Positions 52,320 through 61,272 of a DNA stretch of 64,000 nucleotides are shown piece by piece (the first letter of the stretch is position 1; each line of letters starts with the position of its first letter). The position numbers and the translations under genes are program-made. Under the pieces are notes generated by a model that was not told the DNA's origin, searched no databases, and saw nothing but the letters and a program-made list of their open reading frames with translations. The stretch spans positions 1,240,001 through 1,304,000 of the forward strand of contig CP183313.1 in assembly GCA_051414845.1 (NCBI GenBank). Reading direction: 5' to 3'. This DNA comes from Simonsiella sp051414845. Its GTDB lineage: Bacteria > Pseudomonadota > Gammaproteobacteria > Burkholderiales > Neisseriaceae.

Positions 52320-53032
52320 GGGGCTGACGTAGATTAACCCTAAATACCACACCAAACTCGCAGAATTTTCAGCTGCTCTTTTGGTGTACCAAAGTTAAAA
52401 CGAAATTCACATTCTTTCAAGAATAACAGAAAAGATTTACGATCAATTCCATTGTATTTTCGTAGAACGCGCTTTGCCTGACTCCAGAAATTTTCAATGC
52501 CATTGATATGGTTTTGACGGTCTGCAAACAGCTGAGAATGATTGATACGATGATGGGTAAACTCACTCACATCCAGCACATCATAACTCTTATAGCAATC
52601 CGTATAAACAATACTATCAGGCATAATTTTCCTTTTAATAACAGGTAGTAAAGTTTCTTGCTTGGTATTTTCAACAACAATGGTAAAGACCTTACCATTG
52701 CGTTTCAAAATACCAAAAACAGCGACTTTACCAGCCGCAACACGACCGCGTTTGCCTTTGCGTTGCCCGCCAAAATAGCTCTCGTCTCGCTCCACAGAGC
52801 CATTAAAAACTTCGTCTGCTTGAAGTTCTAAATGGTAGGCAATGACTTGACGGATTTTGCGGTAAAACAACATCGCTGAATTAGGCTTGGATGCCAAGTA
52901 TATCGGCTGCTGCCCGAGCCGTAACTTCCAATACGAAAAATTGGAGTAGTTTTCGCTGAGTAGATTTACTTAGTTTGCAATGGGTTATCTTCATTTTTTA
53001 AGTGTAACCTAACTACTAATCTACGTCAGCCC
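52320..53032. mobile_element. IS1595-family insertion sequence (about 713 bp)
   Basis: GGGGCTGACGTAGATTA at 52320 and, reversed, GGGCTGACGTAGATTA at the right end form the inverted repeats, as in IS1016-like elements. No matching 8 bp target duplication is seen, since one side is an IS110 remnant and the other the integrase. A deletion or recombination therefore followed insertion. Confidence 0.85.
52340..52994 (-). pseudogene. IS1595-family transposase, frameshifted
   Basis: ATG 52994 opens MKITHCKLSKSTQRKLLQFF with ARAAADILGIQ, then one extra base (about 52897-52900) moves the text to the frame SKPNSAMLFYRKIRQVIAYH, DEVFNGSVERDESYFGGQRK (the DDE-like D and the FGG motif), IVYTDCYKSYDVLD and HINGIENFWSQAKRVLRKYN. 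Both parts are otherwise intact. Confidence 0.82.
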
Positions 53033-54078
53033 TAAAATAACGGCATCTACCAGCGCAACGGCGTTTGGTACATGGACATCAGGACACCAAGCGGCAAGCG
53101 GCAAGCGCATTAGACGCTCTCTTGGCACACAAGACAAGCAAAAAGCCCAAGAACTGCGTGCAAAATTAGAACACGAGTTTTGGCAGCAAAGCCGTTTGGG
53201 GATTAAACCCAAAAAATTATGGGACGAAGCCGCCCTGAAATGGTTGGAAGAGAAACAACATGACAAAAAAAGCATTGAAGACGACATCAGCCGTCTGCGG
53301 AATTTGCCCCCCAACTTCGGGGCATTTTTTTGGACGAACTGAAACGCGACATCATCATGGCAGCCATTGAGTCAAAAAAGTGCAAACCCAGCACCAAAAA
53401 CCGCTATATTGCGCTGGTTCGGGCGATTTTGTACAAAGCGCGTGATGAATGGGGCTGGATTGACGAAGCCCCTAAATTGAAGCAGTACAAAAAGCCGAGC
53501 GGTCGCGTTCGCTGGCTAAACCCCCACGAAGCGCAAAGGCTGATTGACGCGCTGCCTGATAATTTTTGGCGGCAAATGGCAATTTTCAGCTTGTGTACGG
53601 GTTTACGGCAGGGCAATGTGTTTGGTTTGAAGTGGGAACAGGTGGATTTGGCGCGGCGCATTGCGTGGATTTACGCTGATGAGACCAAATCCGATAAAGC
53701 GATTGGCGTACCACTCAACCAAACCGCCATTCAGATTTTATCGGAACGCTTGGGAAAACACCCCATTTTTGTATTTACCAACAGCGTGAACAACCGTATC
53801 AAAGAATTAGATGACCGCGTTTGTGAACGCAGCCTGAAAAAAGCCAATATCAAAAATTTCCGTTGGCACGACCTGCGCCACACATGGGCAAGTTGGCTGG
53901 TGCAAAAGGGCGTACCGCTTTTGGCGTTAAAAGAAATGGGCGGTTGGGAAAAGCTGGAAATGGTTATGCGATACGCGCATTTGGCGACCGAACATCTGCA
54001 AAGCCACGCGGATATTTTGGACACATTGAACGGTTTTGGACACAATTTGGACGCAAGCCCAAATGAGCCACAAAAAGA

Positions 54079-54108
54079 AAACCGCCTAAACGATTGTTTA
54101 GACGGTTT
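54079..54108 (-). terminator. tRNA-Asn terminator supplied by the island
   Basis: AAACCGTCTAAAC and GTTTAGGCGGTTTT pair on the minus strand, followed by a T-rich tail. It lies just inside the right repeat and replaces the original terminator left at 42359. Confidence 0.75.
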
Positions 54109-54161
54109 AAATTTGGCTCCCCGAGCTGGGCTCGAACCAGCGACCTGCGGATTAACAGTCC
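54107..54161. repeat. Right attachment repeat of the island
   Basis: These 55 bases are identical to 42388-42442. Together with 54162-54189 they rebuild a complete tRNA-Asn. Confidence 0.92.
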
Positions 54162-54189
54162 GTCGCTCTACCGACTGAGCTATCAGGGA
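54114..54189 (-). tRNA. tRNA-Asn (anticodon GUU)
   Basis: The 76-base minus-strand gene begins TCCCTGATAGCTCAGTCGGT, has the anticodon loop CTGTTAAT and ends GGTTCGAGCCC..GGGGAGCCA with encoded CCA. Acceptor, D, anticodon and T stems all pair. It is the island's integration site. Confidence 0.96.
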
Positions 54190-54295
54190 ATAAGCTGTGC
54201 ATTATACAAGCTGAGATTTTTCTGTCAATCAATTTAAAGCAACTATTTTTTAATTGATTGATATTACATAGTTATAATTTCAGACAGCCTGAAAA

Positions 54296-55540
54296 TTAGC
54301 TATGCAAGCGATAAACTTGAGATAATGTTTTCACTAAATTATTGTCGTGCGCATCGGCTTTATTGAGCGCGCGCGTTGGCGAATGCAATAATTTATTGGT
54401 TAATTGGATAGACAATCGCTCCAATACTTCTTCTGCAGGCGAGCCTTTTGCCAATTGGCGCAACGCATTATTCAAAACTTGCTGACGCGCACGTTCGCCT
54501 TCGTCTCTTAATGCACAAATCAATGGGACACGCGTGCGACTTTGTTGCCATGCCACAAAATCATTGACTTTCTCTTGCACCATATTTTCAGCGGCTTGCG
54601 CTGCATGGCGACGCGCTTCTTTACCTTCATTCACAACCGCAGCCGTATCATCCACAGTACGCAAAGTCACACCAGCTACGCTACCAACTTCCGCTTCAAT
54701 ATCGCGTGGCACAGCCAAATCCAACATAAACACAGGACGATTAGTGCGCTGCGCCATCGCTTGCTGCACCATCGCTTGACTCAAAATCGTGGTATCGCTA
54801 CCCGTACAAGAAATCACCACATCATAGTGATACAAAATTTCAGGCAGCACATCCAATGGGTAGGCTTGCGCATGGCAACTTAAACGACTACACAACGTCG
54901 TTGCACGCATTAAAGTGCGATTAGCAATCGCCAATTGTTTTGGCTGTTTTGCCGCAAAATAAGTGGCAACCGCTTCATTCATCTCGCCCGCGCCAATAAA
55001 CAATACGTTCAATCGACTGATATCGCCTAAACTGTTTTCCGCCATGCGCACAGCTGCAGAAGCCATAGAAACAACGTTATCGCCGATATTAGTATAACTG
55101 CGCACTTCTTTTGCTGCTGCAAATGTTCTTTGAAATAAAGCATTTAACCATGTACCGACCGTATTTTGTTCACGCGCCACATGAACGGCATTTTTCATCT
55201 GCCCCAAAATTTGCGCTTCGCCCAAAACCATGCTATCCAAACCACACGCTACACGGAACGCATGTTTAATGGTTTCGCTACAACCAAGCACATACAAATA
55301 AGAGCGAATTTCTTCCTCCGCCAACTGATGATGTTGCGCCAACCATTGAATAATCACCTCATCATCGCCAACGCAATACAATTCAGTTCGGTTACACGTT
55401 GATAAAATCACTGCTTCACTTGCCGCATTTAAACCCAATTCACGTACAGCATCGGGCAAAACAGAAGCCGCAAATGCCAATTTTTCACGAATATGCACAG
55501 GAGCAGTTTCGTGATTCAAGCCTATAACAGTTAGTTTCAT
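54296..55540 (-). CDS. hemA: Glutamyl-tRNA reductase
   Basis: This enzyme makes glutamate-1-semialdehyde, the first step of C5 haem synthesis. The 414 residues begin MKLTVIGLNHETAPVHIREK; the catalytic cysteine is in ILSTCNRTELYC near residue 49. GLDSMVLGEAQILGQMKNAV and the NADPH-binding NVLFIGAGEMNEAVATYF follow, then DLAVPRDIEAEVG and a helical dimer domain. It ends 106 bases from tRNA-Asn. The upstream gap shared with divergent pdxH holds one uptake sequence. Confidence 0.97.
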   Translation of the reverse strand: MKLTVIGLNHETAPVHIREKLAFAASVLPDAVRELGLNAASEAVILSTCNRTELYCVGDDEVIIQWLAQHHQLAEEEIRSYLYVLGCSETIKHAFRVACGLDSMVLGEAQILGQMKNAVHVAREQNTVGTWLNALFQRTFAAAKEVRSYTNIGDNVVSMASAAVRMAENSLGDISRLNVLFIGAGEMNEAVATYFAAKQPKQLAIANRTLMRATTLCSRLSCHAQAYPLDVLPEILYHYDVVISCTGSDTTILSQAMVQQAMAQRTNRPVFMLDLAVPRDIEAEVGSVAGVTLRTVDDTAAVVNEGKEARRHAAQAAENMVQEKVNDFVAWQQSRTRVPLICALRDEGERARQQVLNNALRQLAKGSPAEEVLERLSIQLTNKLLHSPTRALNKADAHDNNLVKTLSQVYRLHS

Positions 55541-55711
55541 GGTCGTGGTTTGTTTTTATCGTTAAGTGGCGCGATTATAACAAAAATAAGCGATAAAGTT
55601 AAACAAACTTTACACGTAAACACTTGAAATGATATGAGTTCTTATTTAAACGCTTGGCAAGGTTTTCAGGCAGCCCTATAATCATCCATCATTTAATACT
55701 GGACTTGAATC

Positions 55712-56344
55712 ATGGATTTACACGACATTCGCCAAGAATACAGCAAGCAAGATTTATCAGAAAATCAATGCGCTACCCTACCCTTACCACAATTTGAAAT
55801 TTGGTTAAACGAAGCCATCGCCGCACAAGTGAATGAACCCACCGCCATGAATGTTGCCACCATTAATACCGATGGCAAACCCAGCGCACGCATGGTTTTA
55901 TTGAAAGAAGTAAACAAACAAGGCTTTGTTTTTTTTAGTAATTATCACAGCAAAAAAGGACAAGCCATCGCTACCAATCCCTATGTGGCACTCACCTTTT
56001 TCTGGCCCGAACTAGAACGCCAAGTGCGCGTAGAAGGCAATATTTTCAGGCTGCCTGAAAGTGAATCCGACGCTTATTTTGAAAGCCGACCCTACACCAG
56101 CCGCATTGGTGCATGGGCAAGCGAACAAAGCCAAGTGATTAACAGCAAAAATATTTTGGTAACACGCGCTGCGGCAACGGCGGCAAAACACCCCTTGCAT
56201 GTGCCACGCCCTCCACACTGGGGCGGCTATTTAGTGCTACCTGAAAGTGTTGAATTTTGGCAAGGTCGTCCTAGCCGTTTGCATGACCGCATTCGTTACC
56301 GCCTTGAAAATGAACAATGGGTAAAAGAGCGCTTAGCTCCTTAA
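55712..56344 (+). CDS. pdxH: Pyridoxamine 5'-phosphate oxidase
   Basis: This is an FMN enzyme making pyridoxal phosphate. The 210-residue protein has MDLHDIRQEYSKQDLSE at its start, AMNVATINTDGKPSARMVLL, GFVFFSNYHSKKGQAIATNP and QVRVEGNIFRLPES (the RLPES is an uptake sequence). The C-terminal active-site motif PRPPHWGGYLV, FWQGRPSRLHDRIRY is complete. It stands alone and is divergent from hemA. Confidence 0.97.
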   Translation: MDLHDIRQEYSKQDLSENQCATLPLPQFEIWLNEAIAAQVNEPTAMNVATINTDGKPSARMVLLKEVNKQGFVFFSNYHSKKGQAIATNPYVALTFFWPELERQVRVEGNIFRLPESESDAYFESRPYTSRIGAWASEQSQVINSKNILVTRAAATAAKHPLHVPRPPHWGGYLVLPESVEFWQGRPSRLHDRIRYRLENEQWVKERLAP

Positions 56345-56559
56345 AATACTCAAAAAATCGCGTTACAGACTGAAACTTTTGCAAAACTCTTTCAGGCAGC
56401 CTGAAATACTAATTAGAGCGGCGACAGATTGTTTTTTTAACATCTAATTTTTAGAATATTTTAAATTTTACGTAAAACAAAAATGCGGGCTAGCAGCCCG
56501 CACGCCAAGTTTGCAAAGTTTTCAGGCAGCCTGAAACGCAATTTTCTAGTTAAAAAACA

Positions 56560-57531
56560 TCACATCAACGCCAACGCATTCAAACTTTTCTCACGCTGCT
56601 GATTCTGTGGCGCAATACTGAATTTAGGCAATTCCAAAGTATAAGGCGCGCCCATTCTCTCCGCTTGCAACACGCGATAAGTCATCAAATTTGCCAACTT
56701 ATCCTTAGGCGTACCAATAGGATAATCATGATAAGAAATCGTCTCGCTGTGCAACACAGGCGGCGGTTCATCAAACACCTTATCCATCAAATCGCCCCGT
56801 TTAGCATAAACCTTCCAAGCCACATGCTGCAAAGACGCGCCTGCCTGATGGTTCTTCAAATAAGCAATATCATCGCCATGCATACCCGCTTGTTGCGGCG
56901 TTTGCTCAGGGTCTACCGCAGGATGAACGCCAAAATCACTGTGTTCCAACGGAGCAGGATACACCACCGCTTGCGTTTGCCACTCGACCCGACACTCCGC
57001 CGTAAACAACCCAAACGGCGCAGAACTCGCCAAACGCAACAACAAAGGTTGCGGAAAATAACCGCGCTGAAACACAGGAATAGCCCAAATTTGCGTCAAT
57101 TCACTATCTTTCAGGCTGCCTGAAACGCGCCAATATTGCCAATCGCCACGCGTTTGCACATCATCTTCCTGCACCTCATCAGCCATCTCGCCACGCCACC
57201 AAAACAAGCGAGAACGGCTGCCTGAATCCACCAAACGTAGCGTAACTTGCGCCACCTGTCCCGCAAACACCTCGCCCGAATAATCAATTTGCATATGCAA
57301 ACCCAGCAACTGTCGCCGCGTTAAAAGCGCGCCCACACCAACAAAACACGCAATCCAAAAACAAATCAAATACGCCACATTAACTTGATAATTCGCCGCC
57401 CCCACCCAAACGCCCGCACTCACCACCAATAAAGACAAGCCCAACCGCGTTGGTCGCAGCGAAACATGTCGCCCTGCTACCACCGCTTCTTGTTGCAAAA
57501 TTAAAGGTTCTTTGGGTTTAAACCACATCAT
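56560..57531 (-). CDS. DUF58 membrane protein, partner of MoxR ATPase
   Basis: The 323-residue protein has two membrane helices near residues 30-70 and a soluble DUF58 region with the motif DIAYLKNHQAGASLQHVAWKV near 225-245. DUF58 proteins with MoxR ATPases form chaperone-like pairs of poorly defined function. ATG 57528 just after the first ATG is an alternative start. A 258 bp gap with uptake sequences and a GGGCTGCTAGCCC palindrome separates it from the moxR gene upstream. Confidence 0.88.
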   Translation of the reverse strand: MMWFKPKEPLILQQEAVVAGRHVSLRPTRLGLSLLVVSAGVWVGAANYQVNVAYLICFWIACFVGVGALLTRRQLLGLHMQIDYSGEVFAGQVAQVTLRLVDSGSRSRLFWWRGEMADEVQEDDVQTRGDWQYWRVSGSLKDSELTQIWAIPVFQRGYFPQPLLLRLASSAPFGLFTAECRVEWQTQAVVYPAPLEHSDFGVHPAVDPEQTPQQAGMHGDDIAYLKNHQAGASLQHVAWKVYAKRGDLMDKVFDEPPPVLHSETISYHDYPIGTPKDKLANLMTYRVLQAERMGAPYTLELPKFSIAPQNQQREKSLNALALM

Positions 57532-57789
57532 TGTTCACATTCATATCTATTATTTTCAGGCTGCCTGAAACTTTACAAAACTTGGAGAACGGGCTGCTAG
57601 CCCACATTTTTTCGTTTCGCGTAATATTGAAAATATTTTAAAAATTAAAAACTTATCAGCAACCCACCGCACACCATTTAGCATTTTAGGCTGCCTGAAA
57701 ACGCTATACATTATTTCAGGCAGCCTGAAAATCTACTCCCATCCACGTTACAAAAATTGAAAGTCGGCTTCACATCAGCCGACTCACAC

Positions 57790-58698
57790 TTACACCGCCA
57801 CCTGCGCCAAAATTTCCGCCAAAACCTTGCTGCTGTCTTGCTGGTGTAGCGATTGCAAACGATGATTGCCCACCGCCACCCAAACCGCCTGCACATCTTC
57901 AGGTAGCACAAATGCACGCCCATCTAAAAATGCCCACGCTTTTGCCGCATTCACTACCGCTAAACCCGCGCGTGGACTCAAACCCAAAGCAAAAATACCC
58001 GCTCGACGCGTTACCGAAACCAAGCGATAAACGTAACTCGCCACCGCTTCGGAAACCGTAATGTCCTGCACTTGCGCTTGCCATTGCAACACCATTTCAG
58101 GCGTTGCCATCGCTTGCATTTGGTGCAACAACTTGCGTCTATCTCCCTGATGATACAAATTTTTTTCCGCTTCTTCCACAGGATAACCCATGCTCAAACG
58201 CATCATAAAACGGTCGAGCTGACTTTCAGGCAGCGGAAATGTCCCCAATTGTTCAGATGGATTTTGCGTTGCCACCACCAAAAAAGGCTTAGGCAAACGA
58301 TAGGTTTTGCCATCCACCGAAACCTGTCCCTCTTCCATCGATTCAAGCAAAGCCGATTGCACTTTGGGCGAAGCGCGGTTAATCTCATCAGCAAGCACAA
58401 ATTGGTTGAACACAGGGCCAGGATGGAATTTAAACGTGGCTTCATTGGGCGCAAACACATTCACACCCAACAAATCCGCAGGCAACATATCATTAGTAAA
58501 TTGAACGCGCTGATAATGCAAACCCAAAACCGCCGCAAAACTGGTCGCCAACGTAGTCTTGCCCACACCTGGCACATCTTCCAGCAACACATGTCCGCTC
58601 GCCAAAATACACGCCATTAATTGTTTCAAAACCGTCTGTTTGCCCAAAATTATGCTATTGAGTTGCTTAAAAATAGGTTCAAATTGCGCAGAAGACAT
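57790..58698 (-). CDS. MoxR-family AAA+ ATPase
   Basis: ATG 58698 gives MSSAQFEPIFKQLNSIILGK; the 12 codons upstream are not conserved. Walker A is LLEDVPGVGKTTLA near residue 40, Walker B VLADEINRASPKVQSALLES near 105-125, followed by MEEGQVSVDG and the sensor-1 region VVATQNPSEQLGTFPLPESQ. The 302-residue length is typical. MoxR ATPases act with DUF58/VWA proteins; the DUF58 gene lies next downstream. Confidence 0.93.
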   Translation of the reverse strand: MSSAQFEPIFKQLNSIILGKQTVLKQLMACILASGHVLLEDVPGVGKTTLATSFAAVLGLHYQRVQFTNDMLPADLLGVNVFAPNEATFKFHPGPVFNQFVLADEINRASPKVQSALLESMEEGQVSVDGKTYRLPKPFLVVATQNPSEQLGTFPLPESQLDRFMMRLSMGYPVEEAEKNLYHQGDRRKLLHQMQAMATPEMVLQWQAQVQDITVSEAVASYVYRLVSVTRRAGIFALGLSPRAGLAVVNAAKAWAFLDGRAFVLPEDVQAVWVAVGNHRLQSLHQQDSSKVLAEILAQVAV

Positions 58699-58842
58699 CG
58701 TATCCCTTTTTGAAAAAATTATTGAAAACAGCAATAAGACAGCCGTAAGGCTGCCTAAAAAAATGCGAATTGTATCATTAATCTAAAAACGCACAAACCG
58801 CTTTCAGGCAGCCTGAAAACACGAAACCGCCAGATTTCGTTA

Positions 58843-58950
58843 TATAGTCGCTTAAAATAAAAATAGGATAAGGCGACCACACCCGCCGTGTACATTAAGT
58901 ACATAAGGACGTGGGCAACGCAGTAGTATTTTTAATTTTAAGTGACTATA
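58843..58950. mobile_element. Short MITE-like repeat, second TATAGTCGCTTAA copy
   Basis: The 108 bp unit has ends TATAGTCGCTTAAAATAAAA and TTAATTTTAAGTGACTATA and the inner GGCGACCACACCCGCCGTGT, closely matching 11026-11132. It lies between the moxR and GNAT genes. Confidence 0.82.
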
Positions 58951-58978
58951 ATCGCCAAAAAACTAAATCCCACACACC

Positions 58979-59464
58979 ATGAATCACTTTTACACCTTCC
59001 TACGCCCCGCCATTCCCGAAGATTCGCCCGCCATTTACCAAGTGCATCGCCACGCCGTGCGCTACACCTGCCGTGAAGTATATGACGAACAAACCATGAA
59101 CGCATGGCTCGCACTCATTGACCACGACATCTACAGCGAAAGCATGGGCACAAACGACAAAACACTTTGGGTTGCCGAATTAGAAGGCAAAATTCAAGGT
59201 TTCTTTCAAATCGACTTCAAAGAAGCGCAAATCGACGCACTTTATGTTCATCCCTTTGTCCACCGCCAAGGTTTAGGCACAGCCATGTTACAACGCGCCG
59301 AAAGCCTCGCCCAAGAAGCCAATCTCAGCATACTCAGCTTATTCGCTTCACAAAATTCCGTGCCCTTTTACGAACTCAACGGTTATGTATCACTGGGCGA
59401 CGCCATTGTCCCCATCGACCAACAGACCAAAATCCAATGTCAATTAATGCGAAAATTTCTATAA
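58979..59464 (+). CDS. GNAT-family N-acetyltransferase
   Basis: The 161-residue protein has the GNAT core: LRPAIPEDSPAIYQVHR near the N-terminus, the strand DALYVHPFVHRQGLGTAML with the acetyl-CoA binding Q/RxxGxG/A signature near residues 85-103, and SQNSVPFYELNGYVSLGD near 120-138. Its acceptor is unknown. It is upstream of tRNA-Ser. Confidence 0.88.
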   Translation: MNHFYTFLRPAIPEDSPAIYQVHRHAVRYTCREVYDEQTMNAWLALIDHDIYSESMGTNDKTLWVAELEGKIQGFFQIDFKEAQIDALYVHPFVHRQGLGTAMLQRAESLAQEANLSILSLFASQNSVPFYELNGYVSLGDAIVPIDQQTKIQCQLMRKFL

Positions 59465-59557
59465 ATAAATTACTTTGAACAGCAATAAGTTAGAAAATAA
59501 TCCACTTCAGCTTCTTGACGCAAAAAACATTCATCTCTATAATCCTGTTTTTCATTT

Positions 59558-59651
59558 GGAGTAATGGCTGAGAGGCTGAAGGCACACCCCTGCTAAGGGT
59601 GCATCTGGGCTTAAACCTGGATCGAGGGTTCGAATCCCTCTTACTCCGCCA
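59558..59651 (+). tRNA. tRNA-Ser (anticodon GCU)
   Basis: The 94-base gene begins GGAGTAATGGCTGAGAGGCT, has the anticodon loop CTGCTAA, a long variable arm (GCATCTGGGCTTAAACCTGG) and ends GGTTCGAATCCCTCTTACTC with CGCCA. All stems pair and CCA is encoded. Confidence 0.95.
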
Positions 59652-59661
59652 GTTCAAATAA

Positions 59662-59695
59662 AAATCCCTTGAATATTCAAGGGATTTTTATTTTT
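59662..59695. terminator. Terminator after tRNA-Ser
   Basis: AAAATCCCTTGAA and TTCAAGGGATTTTT pair around TA, followed by T residues. Confidence 0.88.
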
Positions 59696-59753
59696 GTATT
59701 TTCGAATGTTCTACTTAACTTTTCAGGCTGCCTGAAAAACATTTTCCCTATTT

Positions 59754-60647
59754 TCAACCCCACAACCACACACCCAGCCACAGCAAAATCTGCCAAATCA
59801 ACACCAACATCACCGCATTTTTCAACTGCAAGCCCACTTCTTGACTGTTGGTCACCGCATTCATCGCACGCTTATAACGCCACCAAAATGGCATAACAAG
59901 CAGCCAAGAAAATGCGTACCACCTTGTTGCAAAAGCATAAATTGAATAACACAAAATCGCCGCCACTTGCATTACCCACCACATTTTCAGGCTGCCTGAA
60001 AAGCCCAAACGCAAAGCCAGCGTGTGTTTGCCCGCCAATTTATCCGCCGCCAAATCGCGCATATTATTGATGTGCAAAACCGCCGCACACAAAATGCCGC
60101 AACCCGTCGCAGGCAGCAGCCAAGCTGCATGCCATTCGTGCGTTTGCAAATACGCGCTACCCATCACGCCCAGCCAGCCAAAGAACAGCAACACGCTCGC
60201 TTCGCCCCAGCCGTCATAGCCATAAGGACGCTTGCCCAGCGTATAAGTCAAAGCCGCCACCACTGCCAGCGCACCCAGCAGAATAAACGTAAATAATTCG
60301 CCACTCGTTACATCGGCACAATGCAGCAGCAATAAGCCCGACACAATGCTCAATGCAATCAAAGCCGTCAGTAAACGGCGCACAGGTTTTTTGTCATGTA
60401 ATTGATGGGTTAAACGCGCAGGTGCGTTAGGCGCGCGAAAACGGTCGCTGCCACGCAAACCGTCGCCATAATCGTTTGCCACATTGGACACCATTTGCAG
60501 CAGCAAAGTCGTGAGTAAACTCAAGCCAAACACGCTCGCTTGCCAATTCGGGTCGTACCACACCAGCGCGTTGCCCAAAATAATCACCGCCCAAGCCAAA
60601 GGTAAAGTCCGCAAGCGCAACAAAGCCAAATAATGCTGAATCGGCAT
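59754..60647 (-). CDS. menA: 1,4-dihydroxy-2-naphthoate polyprenyltransferase
   Basis: MenA joins a polyprenyl chain to dihydroxynaphthoate in menaquinone synthesis at the inner membrane. The 297-residue UbiA-fold protein has eight to nine helices. The first Asp-rich motif is NVANDYGDGLRGSD near residues 55-70 and the second NNMRDLAADKLAGKHTL near 193-210. LRLRTLPLAWAVIILG opens the protein. One uptake sequence is read as SGSLK. No other men genes are in the window. Confidence 0.9.
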   Translation of the reverse strand: MPIQHYLALLRLRTLPLAWAVIILGNALVWYDPNWQASVFGLSLLTTLLLQMVSNVANDYGDGLRGSDRFRAPNAPARLTHQLHDKKPVRRLLTALIALSIVSGLLLLHCADVTSGELFTFILLGALAVVAALTYTLGKRPYGYDGWGEASVLLFFGWLGVMGSAYLQTHEWHAAWLLPATGCGILCAAVLHINNMRDLAADKLAGKHTLALRLGFSGSLKMWWVMQVAAILCYSIYAFATRWYAFSWLLVMPFWWRYKRAMNAVTNSQEVGLQLKNAVMLVLIWQILLWLGVWLWG

Positions 60648-60690
60648 AAAATTTCCTTTTTGGATAGATTTTCAAGCTACCTGAAAATAT

Positions 60691-61077
60691 TTATTTTGGC
60701 AAAATCTCATAAAATTGAATCGGCAAACCATCAGGGTCGCGGCAAAAGAAAAAGCGCGCACCCGTGTATTCGTCCACGCGCATGTTTTCGCACGCAAGCC
60801 CTAAGCGCGTGAGTTCATCGCGTTTCCCGACAATATCATTTACCGCAAACGTCAAATGCCGCAAACCGCAAGCCTCAGGAGTGGTGGGTCGCGGCGGTGG
60901 ATTGGGAAACGAAAACAGTTCTAAAACATAATCTTGCCCAATACCCAAATCTAATTTATACGACCGCCTCTCAGCGCGATAATGCTCCGCCAGCACGGTC
61001 AAGCCCAAAATTTGCGTATAAAATTGTTTGGAAATTTCATAATTGGACACAATCAACGCCACATGATGAATGCGCAT
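60691..61077 (-). CDS. VOC-family (glyoxalase-like) protein, GloA2/YaeR type
   Basis: The 128-residue single-domain protein begins MRIHHVALIVSNYEISKQFY with the first metal His, continues LRHLTFAVNDI with the second, and ends GARFFFCRDPDGLPIQFYEI with the Glu. The text is close to the GloA2/YaeR/SMU group of small VOC proteins of unknown substrate rather than to glyoxalase I. It lies 43 bases from menA on the same strand and may be cotranscribed. Confidence 0.88.
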   Translation of the reverse strand: MRIHHVALIVSNYEISKQFYTQILGLTVLAEHYRAERRSYKLDLGIGQDYVLELFSFPNPPPRPTTPEACGLRHLTFAVNDIVGKRDELTRLGLACENMRVDEYTGARFFFCRDPDGLPIQFYEILPK

Positions 61078-61161
61078 GTTTTCTCCTGAATATTTACCTG
61101 AATAATTAAAGGCTGCCTGAAAACATTTTACACATTTTCAGGCAGCCTATTTAATGGCCGA

Positions 61162-61260
61162 ACAAAAATAAAATCAGTACAAGGCAGCGAGCCGCAGATA
61201 GTACAAGTAGTACAGCAAGGCGAGCTAACGCCGTAATGGTTTTGTTTTTGTTTGACTATA
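61162..61260. mobile_element. Correia-like short repeat with AACAAAAAT ends
   Basis: AACAAAAATAAAATCAGTAC and GTTTTGTTTTTGTTTGACTA are the ends, and CAAGGCAGCGAGCCGCAGAT, AGTACAAGTAGTACAGCAAG and GCGAGCTAACGCCGTAATGG the interior. This interior is the well-known Neisseria repeat text with tandem GTAC motifs. It lies just after the purL stop codon. Confidence 0.8.
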
Positions 61261-61272
61261 CGTTAAATCAAA

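Larger units (their letters stand above)
42388..54161. mobile_element. 11.7 kb genomic island integrated in tRNA-Asn
   Basis: The direct repeats of 55 bp at both ends copy the 3' half of tRNA-Asn. A tyrosine integrase lies just inside the right end and points towards the tRNA. Contents are a lytic transglycosylase, a D12 methylase, MobC and relaxase, a Fic protein, a serine resolvase, an epsilon/zeta-like pair, a VbhA-like protein, MafB-type toxin/immunity remnants and three insertion sequences. Removing 42388-54106 would restore one tRNA with its original terminator. The integrase is broken, so the island is probably fixed unless helped in trans. The presence of a relaxase suggests a mobilisable element or plasmid captured inside it. 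Confidence 0.9.
53036..54178 (+). pseudogene. int: Tyrosine-type phage/island integrase, decayed
   Basis: The N-terminus is cut by the IS1595 element (first visible NNGIYQRNGVWYMDIRTPSG). A 7 bp tandem duplication (GGCAAGC twice, near 53090-53104) shifts the frame, and a C6 run near 53310 shifts it again; C7 would read RNLPPQLRGIFLDEL. The catalytic domain is intact: CTGLRQGN (Arg), WHDLRHTW (His-x-x-Arg) and MVMRYAHLATEHL (Tyr). The last 20 or so codons (LAPRAGLEPATCGLTV..) are read through the att repeat into tRNA-Asn and are typical of integrases placed in this tRNA. The protein should be inactive as it stands. Confidence 0.88.

Noticed and set aside
54100..54178. A conserved protein tail reading APRAGLEPATCGLTV at the end of the integrase
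   Set aside because: These residues are the translation of the att repeat and tRNA-Asn and appear in many unrelated predictions for that reason; they are not evidence of a domain.
890..54178. General sequencing error as the cause of all frameshifts
   Set aside because: Long housekeeping genes (mfd, recC, purL, clpX) are free of shifts, while lesions concentrate in the island. Error is still possible at single homopolymers, so it is kept as an alternative for individual cases only.
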